A stretch of 12,305 nucleotides of DNA from CAYYAQ01 sp964469555 (GTDB lineage Bacteria > Planctomycetota > UBA1135 > UBA2386): positions 1 through 12,305 of the forward strand of contig CAYYAQ010000154.1 of the NCBI GenBank assembly GCA_964469555.1, given 5' to 3'. The notes beneath the pieces were generated by a model. That model was not told the origin of the DNA, ran no database searches, and saw nothing but the letters and a program-made list of their open reading frames with translations. The position numbers and the translations under genes are program-made. This document shows, piece after piece, positions 1 through 6,849 of this stretch (within the stretch, counting starts at the first letter, position 1; the number at the start of each line of letters is the position of its first letter).

Positions 1-51
1 CGTGCCGATGTTGCAATGCGGCTTCGTGCGTTCAAACTTCTGCTTCGCCAT
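1..51 (-). CDS. tuf: Elongation factor Tu, N-terminal fragment (cut by window edge)
   Basis: Reading the minus strand from the ATG at 51 gives MAKQKFERTKPHCNIGT, the conserved beginning of EF-Tu just before the GTP-binding P-loop. Only 17 codons are inside the window. EF-Tu brings aminoacyl-tRNA to the ribosome. A weak purine-rich ribosome binding site (GGAAAGAG) lies just upstream of the ATG. The gene follows three tRNA genes on the same strand, the well-known tRNA-tufB arrangement, and this supports the call despite the short fragment. The HCNIGT variant, rather than HVNVGT, is seen in several bacterial groups and does not fix the phylum by itself. Confidence 0.9.
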   Translation of the reverse strand, partial: MAKQKFERTKPHCNIGT

Positions 52-74
52 AACTCTTTCCGTTCCTAGAGACC

Positions 75-101
75 AAAAAACCCGCCATCGTCCTTAAGCG
101 G
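75..101 (-). terminator. Weak hairpin plus T-tract between tRNA-Gly and tuf
   Basis: In the direction of transcription, CCGC (101-98) can pair with GCGG (85-82) across a 12-nt loop, followed by one G and a run of six T (80-75). The stem is only 4 bp, so this is a marginal intrinsic terminator or attenuator. It lies in the 117-bp spacer between tRNA-Gly and the tuf start, where partial termination or RNA processing could set the ratio of tRNA to EF-Tu. The rest of the spacer (52-168) shows no tRNA or reading frame that I can support. Confidence 0.22.
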
Positions 102-168
102 TCCTGCCACCTGTTGCCATCTACGCCCGCTGGTCACACGCTCCGCCAAAACTGCGACTAACTAACCC

Positions 169-243
<75 letters not shown>

Positions 244-274
244 GACGTGGGCTGCGGATTGAAAAGAACACGAA

Positions 275-359
275 TGGTGGGCAGTGCTGGATTCGAACCA
301 GCGAAGGCGTAGCCACCAGATTTACAGTCTGGTCCGTTTGACCGCTTCGGTAACTACCC
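275..359 (-). tRNA. tRNA-Tyr (anticodon GUA)
   Basis: The minus strand folds into an 85-nt class II tRNA. The acceptor GGGTAGT pairs with ACTGCCC (one G-T pair), the anticodon arm is CCAGA-CTGTAAA-TCTGG with anticodon GTA, and a long variable arm (TGGCTACGCCTTC region) is followed by the T arm GCTGG-TTCGAAT-CCAGC, discriminator A and encoded CCA. The long variable arm is expected of bacterial tRNA-Tyr. It lies 32 nt upstream of tRNA-Gly and corresponds to tyrU of the tufB operon. Confidence 0.97.
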
Positions 360-473
360 AATTTGCCGGCGGACGGAACCGCCCGATCATTGCCCTCGAC
401 ACATGCACGACCAAAGCGCGACCCAGAAGTCGGGCACCTGATCACCCACGGACACATAAGCCGTTTCGAGATC

Positions 474-549
474 TGGAGCTAGCGGTGGGACTTGAACCCA
501 CAACCTCCAGATTACAAATCAGGTGCTCTGCCAATTGAGCTACGCTAGC
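474..549 (-). tRNA. tRNA-Thr (anticodon UGU)
   Basis: The minus strand folds into a 76-nt cloverleaf. The acceptor GCTAGCG pairs perfectly with CGCTAGC, the D stem is GCTC/GAGC, the anticodon loop is TTTGTAA with anticodon TGT, and the T arm is GTGGG-TTCAAGT-CCCAC. The discriminator is T and CCA is encoded. The anticodon stem CCTGA/TCTGG has a T-T mismatch at its middle pair (29-41); the other four pairs are canonical. It is the first tRNA of the cluster and corresponds to thrU. The 114 bp between it and tRNA-Tyr holds no further tRNA that I can find. Confidence 0.95.
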
Positions 550-580
550 AAGGGGAATACCCGTGCCAGAGGGATGGCGA

Positions 581-608
581 AAGATAGCGAGGTCGGCAGC
601 GGGATCAA
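581..608 (-). promoter_or_regulatory. Candidate promoter of the tRNA-tuf cluster
   Basis: On the minus strand TTGATC (608-603) and TATCTT (586-581) resemble -35 and -10 boxes, each with four of six consensus matches, separated by 16 nt. Transcription would start about 25 nt before the mature 5' end of tRNA-Thr, a normal leader length. It lies in the 144-bp gap between the aroC stop and tRNA-Thr (550-693), which shows no gene. A 5-bp inverted repeat CGGAG/CTCCG (669-682) just after aroC has no T-tract, so I do not call it a terminator. Confidence 0.35.
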
Positions 609-693
609 GCTACCTCGCCCCCTTTTTTCGATGTCGGAAGCCCCTGAACCACAGCACATTCGGGACTTCGGAGCTGCCTCCGCCCTGGATGCG

Positions 694-1872
694 CTAGCTA
701 CCTGCGGAGGGGTCGCCGCCGACGAGACGCCGGACCTGCTCGACGAGCCCGGCGTGGCGCTCGACGAACTCCCCCATCGTCTCCCCCCCGACCCTCGTCA
801 ACACCGCGTCGCCCAGGACGACGGCGACCATCGCCTCGGCGACGACCGATGCCGCCGACACCGCACAAACGTCCGACCGCTCGTAGCCGGCGTCCTCGGC
901 CTCGCCGGTGCTCATGTTGATGCTGCGCAGCCGCTTCTTGAGGGTGGAAATCGGCTTCATCGCACCGCGCAACACGAGGGGCTGGCCGTTAGCCATGCCG
1001 CCTTCCAAGCCACCGGCCCGGTTCGTGCGACGCCTGGGCAGGCCTGTGGGAGAGGGCTCGATCTCATCGTGCACCTTGGACCCCGTCTGCTCCGCCGCCG
1101 CCATGCCCATGCCGATCTCCACTCCCTTGAAGGCTGGAATCGACATGATCGCGGCGGCTAGTCGGGTGTCGAGGCGCTCGTCCCACTGCAGGCAGCTGCC
1201 CACGCCGGGCAAGACCTCGGCCGCGTGGACCTCGACCAGGCCGCCGAGGGTGTCGCCGGCCTTGGCGGTCTCCCGGACGAGCGCGAGCATCTTCGCGTCC
1301 GTGTCTTCGCACAGGGTATAGAGGTGTGATGCGTCCCGGATCTCCCGGCGGTCCGCCAGGTTGGAAAACAGCCCGGAACCGGGGTGCTCCTGGGGCAGGG
1401 CCACGGACCCGAGGGAGCGGACGAACCCGAATATCTCACAGCCCACGGCGCGGAGCACCTGGCGGACGACCCCGCCGGCCACGACCCGACCCGCCGTCTC
1501 CCGGGCGGAGGCCCGTTCGAGCGTGGACCGGATGTCGTGATCCAGGTACCGGAAGCACCCGGAGAGGTCGGCGTGCCCGGGCCGCGGTCGCAAGGGCTCG
1601 GGCAACTTGTCGATCTCGAAGTCCCGGTTCTCGACAACGAGACACAGCGGCGAACCGATCGTCACGCCCTTGCGCACCCCACCGGTGATGTGCACCACGT
1701 CGTTCTCGATCCGCTGGCGACCGCCGCGTCCTGCGCCGCCCTGACGCCGCCGCAGCTCGGCGTCGATCTGGTCCATGTCGAGCTCGAGGCCCCGGGGCAC
1801 ACCTTCGAGGATCACGGTGACGGCGGCGCCGTGCGACTCGCCCGCAGATCGATAGGACAGCCGGCTCAACAT
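694..1872 (-). CDS. aroC: Chorismate synthase
   Basis: This 392-residue protein converts 5-enolpyruvylshikimate-3-phosphate to chorismate, the last step of the shikimate pathway, using reduced FMN. Recognisable family blocks are SAGESHG (residues 9-15, with an active-site His), RPGHAD, the RASARETAGRVVAGG block, GMGMAAAEQTGSKVHDE, TNRAGGLEGGMANGQP and RSDVCAVSAASVVAEAM. The ATG at 1872 is chosen because family proteins begin a few residues before the SAGESHG motif; the frame stays open upstream, but that part is a shadow of the response-regulator gene. An AGGAGA about 11 nt upstream could act as ribosome binding site. The start is 1 nt past the stop of the response regulator, so translation is probably coupled. 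Confidence 0.96.
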   Translation of the reverse strand: MLSRLSYRSAGESHGAAVTVILEGVPRGLELDMDQIDAELRRRQGGAGRGGRQRIENDVVHITGGVRKGVTIGSPLCLVVENRDFEIDKLPEPLRPRPGHADLSGCFRYLDHDIRSTLERASARETAGRVVAGGVVRQVLRAVGCEIFGFVRSLGSVALPQEHPGSGLFSNLADRREIRDASHLYTLCEDTDAKMLALVRETAKAGDTLGGLVEVHAAEVLPGVGSCLQWDERLDTRLAAAIMSIPAFKGVEIGMGMAAAEQTGSKVHDEIEPSPTGLPRRRTNRAGGLEGGMANGQPLVLRGAMKPISTLKKRLRSINMSTGEAEDAGYERSDVCAVSAASVVAEAMVAVVLGDAVLTRVGGETMGEFVERHAGLVEQVRRLVGGDPSAGS

Positions 1873-1873
1873 G

Positions 1874-2266
1874 TCAGTCTTGGTCTCCTGGAACGGCGAG
1901 ATCGTGCACGACATCGACGAACTCCAACACGTCGAACGGCTTCCGCAGGACCTTCTGCACCGAGGATACGGCGCGAACGGACTCTTCGAGCGGGCCGTCC
2001 AGATAACCCGAGATGACGATCGTGCGGGGCGCGGGGTCGAGCTCTTCGAGGCTGCCGAGAAGATCCTGACCGGAGAGCTTCGGCATGTCGAGATCGGTGA
2101 CCAGCACGTCCACCCCGCCAGCCCGCAACCGCGACAGCGCCTCTTCCCCGTCGTGCGCGGACTCACACCGCAGCCCGCGCTCGACGATCAGATCGGCGAG
2201 GAGCGAATTGACGGCGATGTCGTTGTCCGCGATCAGGACCAGGGGTTGAGGTCGAACGGTGTTCAT
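1874..2266 (-). CDS. Single-domain response regulator (CheY-like receiver)
   Basis: This 130-residue protein is a lone receiver domain with no output domain. The acidic pocket D14/D16 (ADND), the phospho-acceptor D58 (VTDLDMP), S86 in the switch position (VISG) and K109 (RKPF) are all present, so it should be phosphorylatable. It would act in the cytoplasm by phosphorylation-dependent protein contact, as CheY or Spo0F do, but the partner kinase and target cannot be named. It sits between mutS2 (10 nt away) and aroC (1 nt away). The short spacer after mutS2 has no clear Shine-Dalgarno sequence, which suggests re-initiation or translational coupling. Nothing in the window encodes a histidine kinase. 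Confidence 0.92.
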   Translation of the reverse strand: MNTVRPQPLVLIADNDIAVNSLLADLIVERGLRCESAHDGEEALSRLRAGGVDVLVTDLDMPKLSGQDLLGSLEELDPAPRTIVISGYLDGPLEESVRAVSSVQKVLRKPFDVLEFVDVVHDLAVPGDQD

Positions 2267-2276
2267 CGAGGCATCT

Positions 2277-4331
2277 TCAGTCCAGCGGATGGAGCCAAGA
2301 CACGTCCTCGAAGGGGATCTCGATGCGCATCTTGCCGACCTCGATGGTCAACACTTCGCGCGTTCGATCGAGCTTCTTGACCGTGCAACGCTTCGCTAGC
2401 CGCGGGACGTAGACTACTCCGTCCTTTCGCAGGCCACCAAGGAACTTCATGCGACGCCGGTGCACGTTCGAGTTCTGCAGGTGCTCCCGCACTTCCTGGA
2501 GGAGCCCCCGCGCCCGGTCGCCGAAAGGCTTCGGGGCGTTGCCCAGCTCCTTCAGGGACTCCTCGACGAAATCTCGCACACCCTTCAATCCAGCATCGAC
2601 CACGGCATCCGCCTCCTCCTCGAGCCAGGCCCGGCGTCGGTCCATCTCGACCAATCGATCGTCGAGCTGTTTGTCCTTCTCGTCGGCGGAGCGGACGAGC
2701 TCGGCGCCGCGGCGGCGGTTCTCCTCGGCGTGGAGGCGAGCCGTGTGCACCCGCTCGATCGCCTCCTCCATCCTCTGATCGCGCTGCCCGAGCAGCTCGC
2801 GCGCGGCGGCGACGATGTTGTGCGGCATGCCGACGCGGTCGGCGATGTCGAGGGCGTGGCTCGCGCCCGGAATGCCGAGCTCCAGCCTGTAGAGCGGCTG
2901 GTGCTGCTCGCGATCGAACGCCATCGAGCCGTTCTCGGCGCCGGAGTGCTGGTACGCGAAGTCCTTCAGCCGTCCGAGGTGCGTCGTCACCACGGAGAAG
3001 ACGCGTTGCTCTTCCAGGGCCTTCAATACGGCGTAGCCCAGAGCGCCGCCTTCCTCGGGGTCCGTGCCGGCGCCGAGCTCGTCCATCAGCACGAGGGACC
3101 TGGTCGTCGCTGCGACGAGGCATCGGGCGATGCGCTTGACGTGGGAGGAGAACGTCGAGAGATTCTGCGTGATGCCCTGTTCGTCGCCCAAATCGACGAA
3201 CACGCCGTCGAAGAACGGAATGCGGCTCGTCGCCGCGGCGGGGATCGGCACTCCGCTGATCGCCATGAGGCTCAGGAGACCGATGGTCTTGAGCACGACG
3301 GTCTTGCCCCCCGTGTTGGGACCGGTGACGACGAGCACGGAGAACCGGTCGCCGAGCACCAACGATAGGGGTTGGATGTGTTCCCGCGGCATCGTCCGGA
3401 GCAGCAGCGGATGCCTCGCGTCTTCGAGTCGGAGGACACCGTCGTCGGCGATCTCGGGAACCTGATACCCCTCCGTGTCGACCAGGGTCGACTTGGCGAG
3501 CGCGACGTCGAGCGTGACGATCGATTGGACCGCTAGCTCGAGGTCCGCGTCGTAGCGGCGCAACGCCCGGCAGATGAGCACCAAGATCACCTGGATCTCG
3601 CGATGCTCCGCCGCGCGGGCGTCGGACAGGACGTTCACCGCGGAGACGACCGATTCCGGTTCGATGAAGACCGTGGCGCCGGACGCGCTCCGGTCGTGCA
3701 GAACTCCGGGCACGACTTGCCGGGACTCCTGCTTGACCTGGAACACCGGTCGCCCGTGCCGCCACGAAGGCTCCGGGTTCTGGAGGTGCTTGTAGATGCG
3801 ATCATCCGACAGGAACCGCTGCACCGCGTGACGCACGCCCTGATCCGCGACCTCGATCTCCTTGCGAATCTGGCCGAGCTTCGGCGACGCGGTGGATACG
3901 ACCTCGCCGCTGCTGTCGATGACCGCGCCGAGTTCTTCGGCGATGTCACGGACGTCGGGAAAGGCGAGCCCCATGCGGCAGAGAGCTTCGTGGGATTGGC
4001 GGCTCTGCAACCAGGCCCGGCAGGCGGAGACGGCAGCGAGCAGGCGCCTCAGATCGACGAGATCGCCGATGGTCGGCAGGTGGTCACCGGCGAGGAAACC
4101 GGGCAACCATCCCCGGACGTCTTCGAGTTTGGGAAGCGGGGCGGCGTCTGTGTCCCGGCTCCGCGCAGCGAGTTCCGCGACCTGTTGCAGAGTCTCTCGC
4201 GCGGCTTCCGGGGAAGGCAGCGGTCCGAGTTTTTCCAGGCCCGTACGTCCTAGCGGCGTCGTCAACCGCGCGACGAGGACGTCGCGAACGGTCTGGAACT
4301 CGAGGCTGTCTAGGTTGTAGCGCTGGGTCAT
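2277..4331 (-). CDS. mutS2: MutS2 family ATPase lacking the Smr domain
   Basis: This 684-residue protein belongs to the MutS2 branch of MutS ATPases, linked in other bacteria to suppression of recombination or rescue of collided ribosomes. A core/clamp region (about 1-325) precedes the ATPase domain with Walker A GPNTGGKT (337-344), STFSSH (392-397) and Walker B LVLMDE (413-418) followed by LGAGTDP. A charged, probably coiled-coil stretch spans about 515-620 and a KOW-like beta segment about 634-680. B. subtilis MutS2 is about 785 residues and ends in an Smr nuclease domain; here the protein stops at the KOW-like region with HPLD and a TGA, so Smr is missing. The mismatch-recognition domain of true MutS is also absent, as expected. 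It is probably the first gene of the mutS2-receiver-aroC operon. Confidence 0.93.
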   Translation of the reverse strand: MTQRYNLDSLEFQTVRDVLVARLTTPLGRTGLEKLGPLPSPEAARETLQQVAELAARSRDTDAAPLPKLEDVRGWLPGFLAGDHLPTIGDLVDLRRLLAAVSACRAWLQSRQSHEALCRMGLAFPDVRDIAEELGAVIDSSGEVVSTASPKLGQIRKEIEVADQGVRHAVQRFLSDDRIYKHLQNPEPSWRHGRPVFQVKQESRQVVPGVLHDRSASGATVFIEPESVVSAVNVLSDARAAEHREIQVILVLICRALRRYDADLELAVQSIVTLDVALAKSTLVDTEGYQVPEIADDGVLRLEDARHPLLLRTMPREHIQPLSLVLGDRFSVLVVTGPNTGGKTVVLKTIGLLSLMAISGVPIPAAATSRIPFFDGVFVDLGDEQGITQNLSTFSSHVKRIARCLVAATTRSLVLMDELGAGTDPEEGGALGYAVLKALEEQRVFSVVTTHLGRLKDFAYQHSGAENGSMAFDREQHQPLYRLELGIPGASHALDIADRVGMPHNIVAAARELLGQRDQRMEEAIERVHTARLHAEENRRRGAELVRSADEKDKQLDDRLVEMDRRRAWLEEEADAVVDAGLKGVRDFVEESLKELGNAPKPFGDRARGLLQEVREHLQNSNVHRRRMKFLGGLRKDGVVYVPRLAKRCTVKKLDRTREVLTIEVGKMRIEIPFEDVSWLHPLD

Positions 4332-4366
4332 GGTGGAAGGTTTCCGGAACGCTACACTCCGCGGCC

Positions 4367-5536
4367 ATGCCCAACCACGACAACTGCGAGTTCGGGTTCG
4401 GGACCCGCGCGATCCACGCCGGCCAACGCCCCGACCCCGAGACAGGCGCGATCATGACGCCGGTCTATCTCACGAGCACCTACGTCCAGGAAGAGCCGGG
4501 CAAGATCAAGGGCTACGACTACTCCCGCACGTGCAACCCGACCCGCACGGCCCTCGAGGGCAACCTCGCCGCGCTGGAAGGGGGCGCTCATGGGCTGTGC
4601 TTCAGCAGCGGCATGGCGGCGATGAACACGATCCTGAACCTGTTGAAGTCAGGCGATCACGTCATCTCGGGAAACGACATCTACGGCGGCAGTTACCGGC
4701 TCTGCAAGACGCTGTACGAGAAGTACGGGCTCGAGTTCGACTTCGTCGACATGACGAACCTCGACCTCGTGGCGCAGGCGATCCGACCGGAGACGCGGCT
4801 CATCTTGATGGAGACGCCTTCGAACCCGCTGCTCCGGGTCTGCGACCTCGCAGCGATCGCCGCGATGGCGAAGGAAGGGGACATCTTGACGGCGTGCGAC
4901 AACACGTTCGCGACGCCCTACAACCAGACGCCCCTGGCCCACGGCATCGACATCGTCTGGCACTCGACGACCAAGTACATCGGCGGGCACTCCGACGTGG
5001 TGGGAGGCGCCATCGTCACGAACGATGACAACCTGCGGCAGCAGCTCGGGCATTTTCAGAACACGGTCGGCGGCACGCCGAGCCCGATGGACTGCTTCCT
5101 GCTGTTGCGCGGCACGAAGACCCTCCACCTCCGGATGCAGCGACACGCGGAAAACGCGATACAGATCGCGGACGCGCTGCGGGACAACCCGCGCGTGACC
5201 GCGGTGCACTTTCCCGGACACGATTCACACCCGCAGTACGATCTCGTGCAACGACAGATGCGAACCGGGGGCGGCATGATCTCCTTCGAGCTGGACGCGA
5301 GCGTGGAGGACGCCATGCGAGTCGCGTCCGCGTTCCGCGTCTTCGCCCTCGCCGAGAGCCTCGGCGGCGTCGAGAGTCTCGTGGATCATCCGGTGAGCAT
5401 GACCCACGGCGCGATCCCGCGAGAAGAACGCATCAAGGCGGGATTCCACGATGGCCTGATTCGACTCTCGGTCGGTGTCGAGGACGTCGCGGACTTGTTG
5501 ACCGATGTCGAACGGGCGATCGCAATACTCGCGTAG
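4367..5536 (+). CDS. Cystathionine gamma-synthase/gamma-lyase family PLP enzyme
   Basis: This 389-residue protein belongs to the Cys/Met-metabolism PLP enzyme family. Key blocks are FGTRAIHAGQ (10-20), YSRTCNPTR (52-60), the PLP-ring region FSSGMAAMN (79-87), NDIYGGSY (103-110), DNTFATPY (178-185), the Schiff-base lysine K203 in HSTTKYIGGHSDVVGG, and LAESLGGVESLVDHP near the C-terminus. Length and motifs fit a cytoplasmic transsulfuration enzyme (cystathionine gamma-synthase or gamma-lyase). Sequence alone does not decide between the two, so no symbol is given. No Shine-Dalgarno sequence precedes the ATG. A TACACT hexamer lies 8 nt upstream, so the mRNA may be leaderless. The gene is divergent from mutS2 across 35 bp and ends facing the HU-like gene. 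Confidence 0.93.
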   Translation: MPNHDNCEFGFGTRAIHAGQRPDPETGAIMTPVYLTSTYVQEEPGKIKGYDYSRTCNPTRTALEGNLAALEGGAHGLCFSSGMAAMNTILNLLKSGDHVISGNDIYGGSYRLCKTLYEKYGLEFDFVDMTNLDLVAQAIRPETRLILMETPSNPLLRVCDLAAIAAMAKEGDILTACDNTFATPYNQTPLAHGIDIVWHSTTKYIGGHSDVVGGAIVTNDDNLRQQLGHFQNTVGGTPSPMDCFLLLRGTKTLHLRMQRHAENAIQIADALRDNPRVTAVHFPGHDSHPQYDLVQRQMRTGGGMISFELDASVEDAMRVASAFRVFALAESLGGVESLVDHPVSMTHGAIPREERIKAGFHDGLIRLSVGVEDVADLLTDVERAIAILA

Positions 5537-5615
5537 CCGTCGCCGCGGCAACACCATCCAGGGGTTACCGACCAAAACGGCTGTCGTTCGAAAGAGTTGC
5601 CGACCGGAGTGTCGC

Positions 5616-6011
5616 CTAGCCCAGGGAAGATCCGCCCGCGCCGGCTTCACCGGTCTGGTCTTGACGGGGCGCCACGTTCTCGACGGGCGGCGGGCTCGCA
5701 GGAGCGACACCTTCCGTCTCGCCGGACACACGTTCGCGCATCATGCGACCGACCTTGAACTTGACGATGCGTTTAGCCGGAACACTGACCTTCTCCAAGG
5801 TCCTTGGGTTTTGTGCACGACGCGCGGCGCGCTCCTTGGTCTCGAAAACGCCAAACTCCCTGAACTCCAAGCGATTGCCCGCGGCAAGCTCTTCGATGAT
5901 CGAGTCGAGGAAGGACTGGATGATGTCCTTCGCGACGACCTTGGTCACCGTCGTTTGTTCCGCGATGCGGTTGACGAGTTCTTTCTTCGTGATTGTCCTC
6001 ATGGAACTCAT
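5616..6011 (-). CDS. HU/IHF-family DNA-binding protein with C-terminal tail
   Basis: This protein of up to 131 residues carries the whole bacterial HU/IHF fold: an N-terminal helical part (TKKELVNRIAEQTTVTK), then GNRLEFREFGVFETKERAARRAQNPRT, which is the beta arm with its conserved RxxxNP-type motif, then VPAKRIVKFKVG. It would bend and compact DNA as a dimer. After about residue 95 comes a tail rich in Pro, Ala, Gly and Glu that classic 90-residue HU proteins lack. Two starts are possible: the ATG at 6011 (MSSM) and the ATG at 6002 (MRTITKKE). The second fits usual family N-termini better; both have an AGGA or AGAGG about 9-10 nt upstream. The 79-bp gap after the facing PLP-enzyme gene shows no clear terminator. 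Confidence 0.93.
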   Translation of the reverse strand: MSSMRTITKKELVNRIAEQTTVTKVVAKDIIQSFLDSIIEELAAGNRLEFREFGVFETKERAARRAQNPRTLEKVSVPAKRIVKFKVGRMMRERVSGETEGVAPASPPPVENVAPRQDQTGEAGAGGSSLG

Positions 6012-6066
6012 ACCTCTGCTTCCTCTCCCGCAACCGATCCCGGATCATCTTAGTGTCCTTCCGAGG

Positions 6067-6096
6067 GCTACAGAATAAGTGGCTGTCAACTATACT
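6067..6096 (+). promoter_or_regulatory. Candidate promoter for the LPS-kinase-like gene
   Basis: TATACT (6091-6096) is a good -10 box 21 nt before the ATG at 6118. The best -35 at 18-nt spacing is GCTACA (6067-6072), which is poor. The same intergenic region (6012-6117) carries, on the minus strand, an exact TTGACA (6089-6084) that could serve the divergent HU-like gene, but no well-spaced -10 box follows it. This is an AT-richer island in a GC-rich window, which supports regulatory use. Confidence 0.3.
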
Positions 6097-6117
6097 CTTG
6101 TGATGACCTCCTGAGAC

Positions 6118-6849
6118 ATGTGCAAGCCCTCAACCCGGTGGATTTATGGCGATCCCGGCTTTCGGGGGTTCTTGCGGACCCGCGGAATCGAGGATCTCGC
6201 ATCGCTGTCATCCCCTTCCCTCGGGGCGTATGTGACCGGTCACCGCAGTTCCTGGGTCCGCCGCCTCGCGGACGAAGCGGATGTGTACTACATAAAAACT
6301 TATGACTACCCGACTTGGAAATCCAGGTATCGGGGGGTGGGGCGGAACACATTCCTGGCGATCTCCCGCCCCCGTCGGGAGCAGCGCGCCCTGACCTGGC
6401 TCGCAGAGAACGGGTTCGAGGCCCCCCGGGTGCGCGCGGTGGTCGAGTCCCGGGTCCTCGGGATCGGGGTCGGCGGCACCCTCCTCGACGGGTTCCTGGT
6501 CCGGGGCGTCCTCGTGACGGACGCGTGGCCAGGGGTCCCCCTCTCGACGCTGCTCCCGGAACTCGACCCGAACGGTCAGGTTGCGGTGCTCGAATCCCTG
6601 CGTGAGTTCGTCTCGCGCCTGCACGCGTCGGGCTTTCGCGACGGCAACCTCGACCTGCGCAACATCCTCGCCCGCGAACACGACGGCACGGGTTGGCGCT
6701 TCGCGAAGATCGATTCGCCGCGCTTTCGCCTGGTGCGCGGGCGATCTCAGGACGACGCGTTGGCGAGTCGAGACTGGCAACGTCTGGAACGGGACCTGGC
6801 GACGATCGGACTCGCGCTGCCGGGTTCGACTACAGATCGCGCCACGTGA
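6118..6849 (+). CDS. Lipopolysaccharide kinase (WaaP/InaA)-like protein
   Basis: This 243-residue protein resembles the Kdo/LPS-core kinases of the WaaP/InaA group, small protein-kinase-like enzymes that phosphorylate sugars of the LPS core at the inner face of the membrane. Residues that fit are the ATP lysine K60 (VYYIKTYDY), E88 in RREQRAL, a C-lobe segment RLHASGFRDGNLDLRNIL (168-184) in which D175 would be the catalytic Asp and N182 a metal ligand, and KIDSPRFRL with D199 at the DFG-Asp position, comparable to VIDLHRAQ of WaaP. The catalytic His of HRD is replaced by Phe. The substrate is unknown. No strong ribosome binding site precedes the ATG. The 3' end overlaps the opposing TPR lipoprotein gene by 20 nt. 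Confidence 0.75.
   Translation: MCKPSTRWIYGDPGFRGFLRTRGIEDLASLSSPSLGAYVTGHRSSWVRRLADEADVYYIKTYDYPTWKSRYRGVGRNTFLAISRPRREQRALTWLAENGFEAPRVRAVVESRVLGIGVGGTLLDGFLVRGVLVTDAWPGVPLSTLLPELDPNGQVAVLESLREFVSRLHASGFRDGNLDLRNILAREHDGTGWRFAKIDSPRFRLVRGRSQDDALASRDWQRLERDLATIGLALPGSTTDRAT

Noticed and set aside
669..682. CGGAG/CTCCG inverted repeat as an aroC terminator
   Set aside because: The stem is only 5 bp and no T-tract follows on the minus strand.
692..698. CGCTAGC at the aroC stop, identical to the tRNA-Thr acceptor 7-mer, as an integration remnant
   Set aside because: The match is too short and the core is palindromic; there is no integrase or longer repeat, so chance is the simplest reading.
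1873..2166. 98-residue N-terminal extension of chorismate synthase
   Set aside because: It lies wholly within the response-regulator gene in another frame, has low-complexity Arg/Ser-rich content, and family members start at the ATG at 1872.
2460..3368. Long open frame (302 codons) antisense to mutS2
   Set aside because: It is opposite a clear MutS2 gene. Open antisense frames are expected from the codon bias of GC-rich DNA, and its translation shows no recognisable domain.
6086..6352. Minus-strand 88-codon frame opposite the LPS-kinase-like gene start
   Set aside because: It has no recognisable domain or well-placed ribosome binding site, and it is antisense to a supported gene and its promoter.
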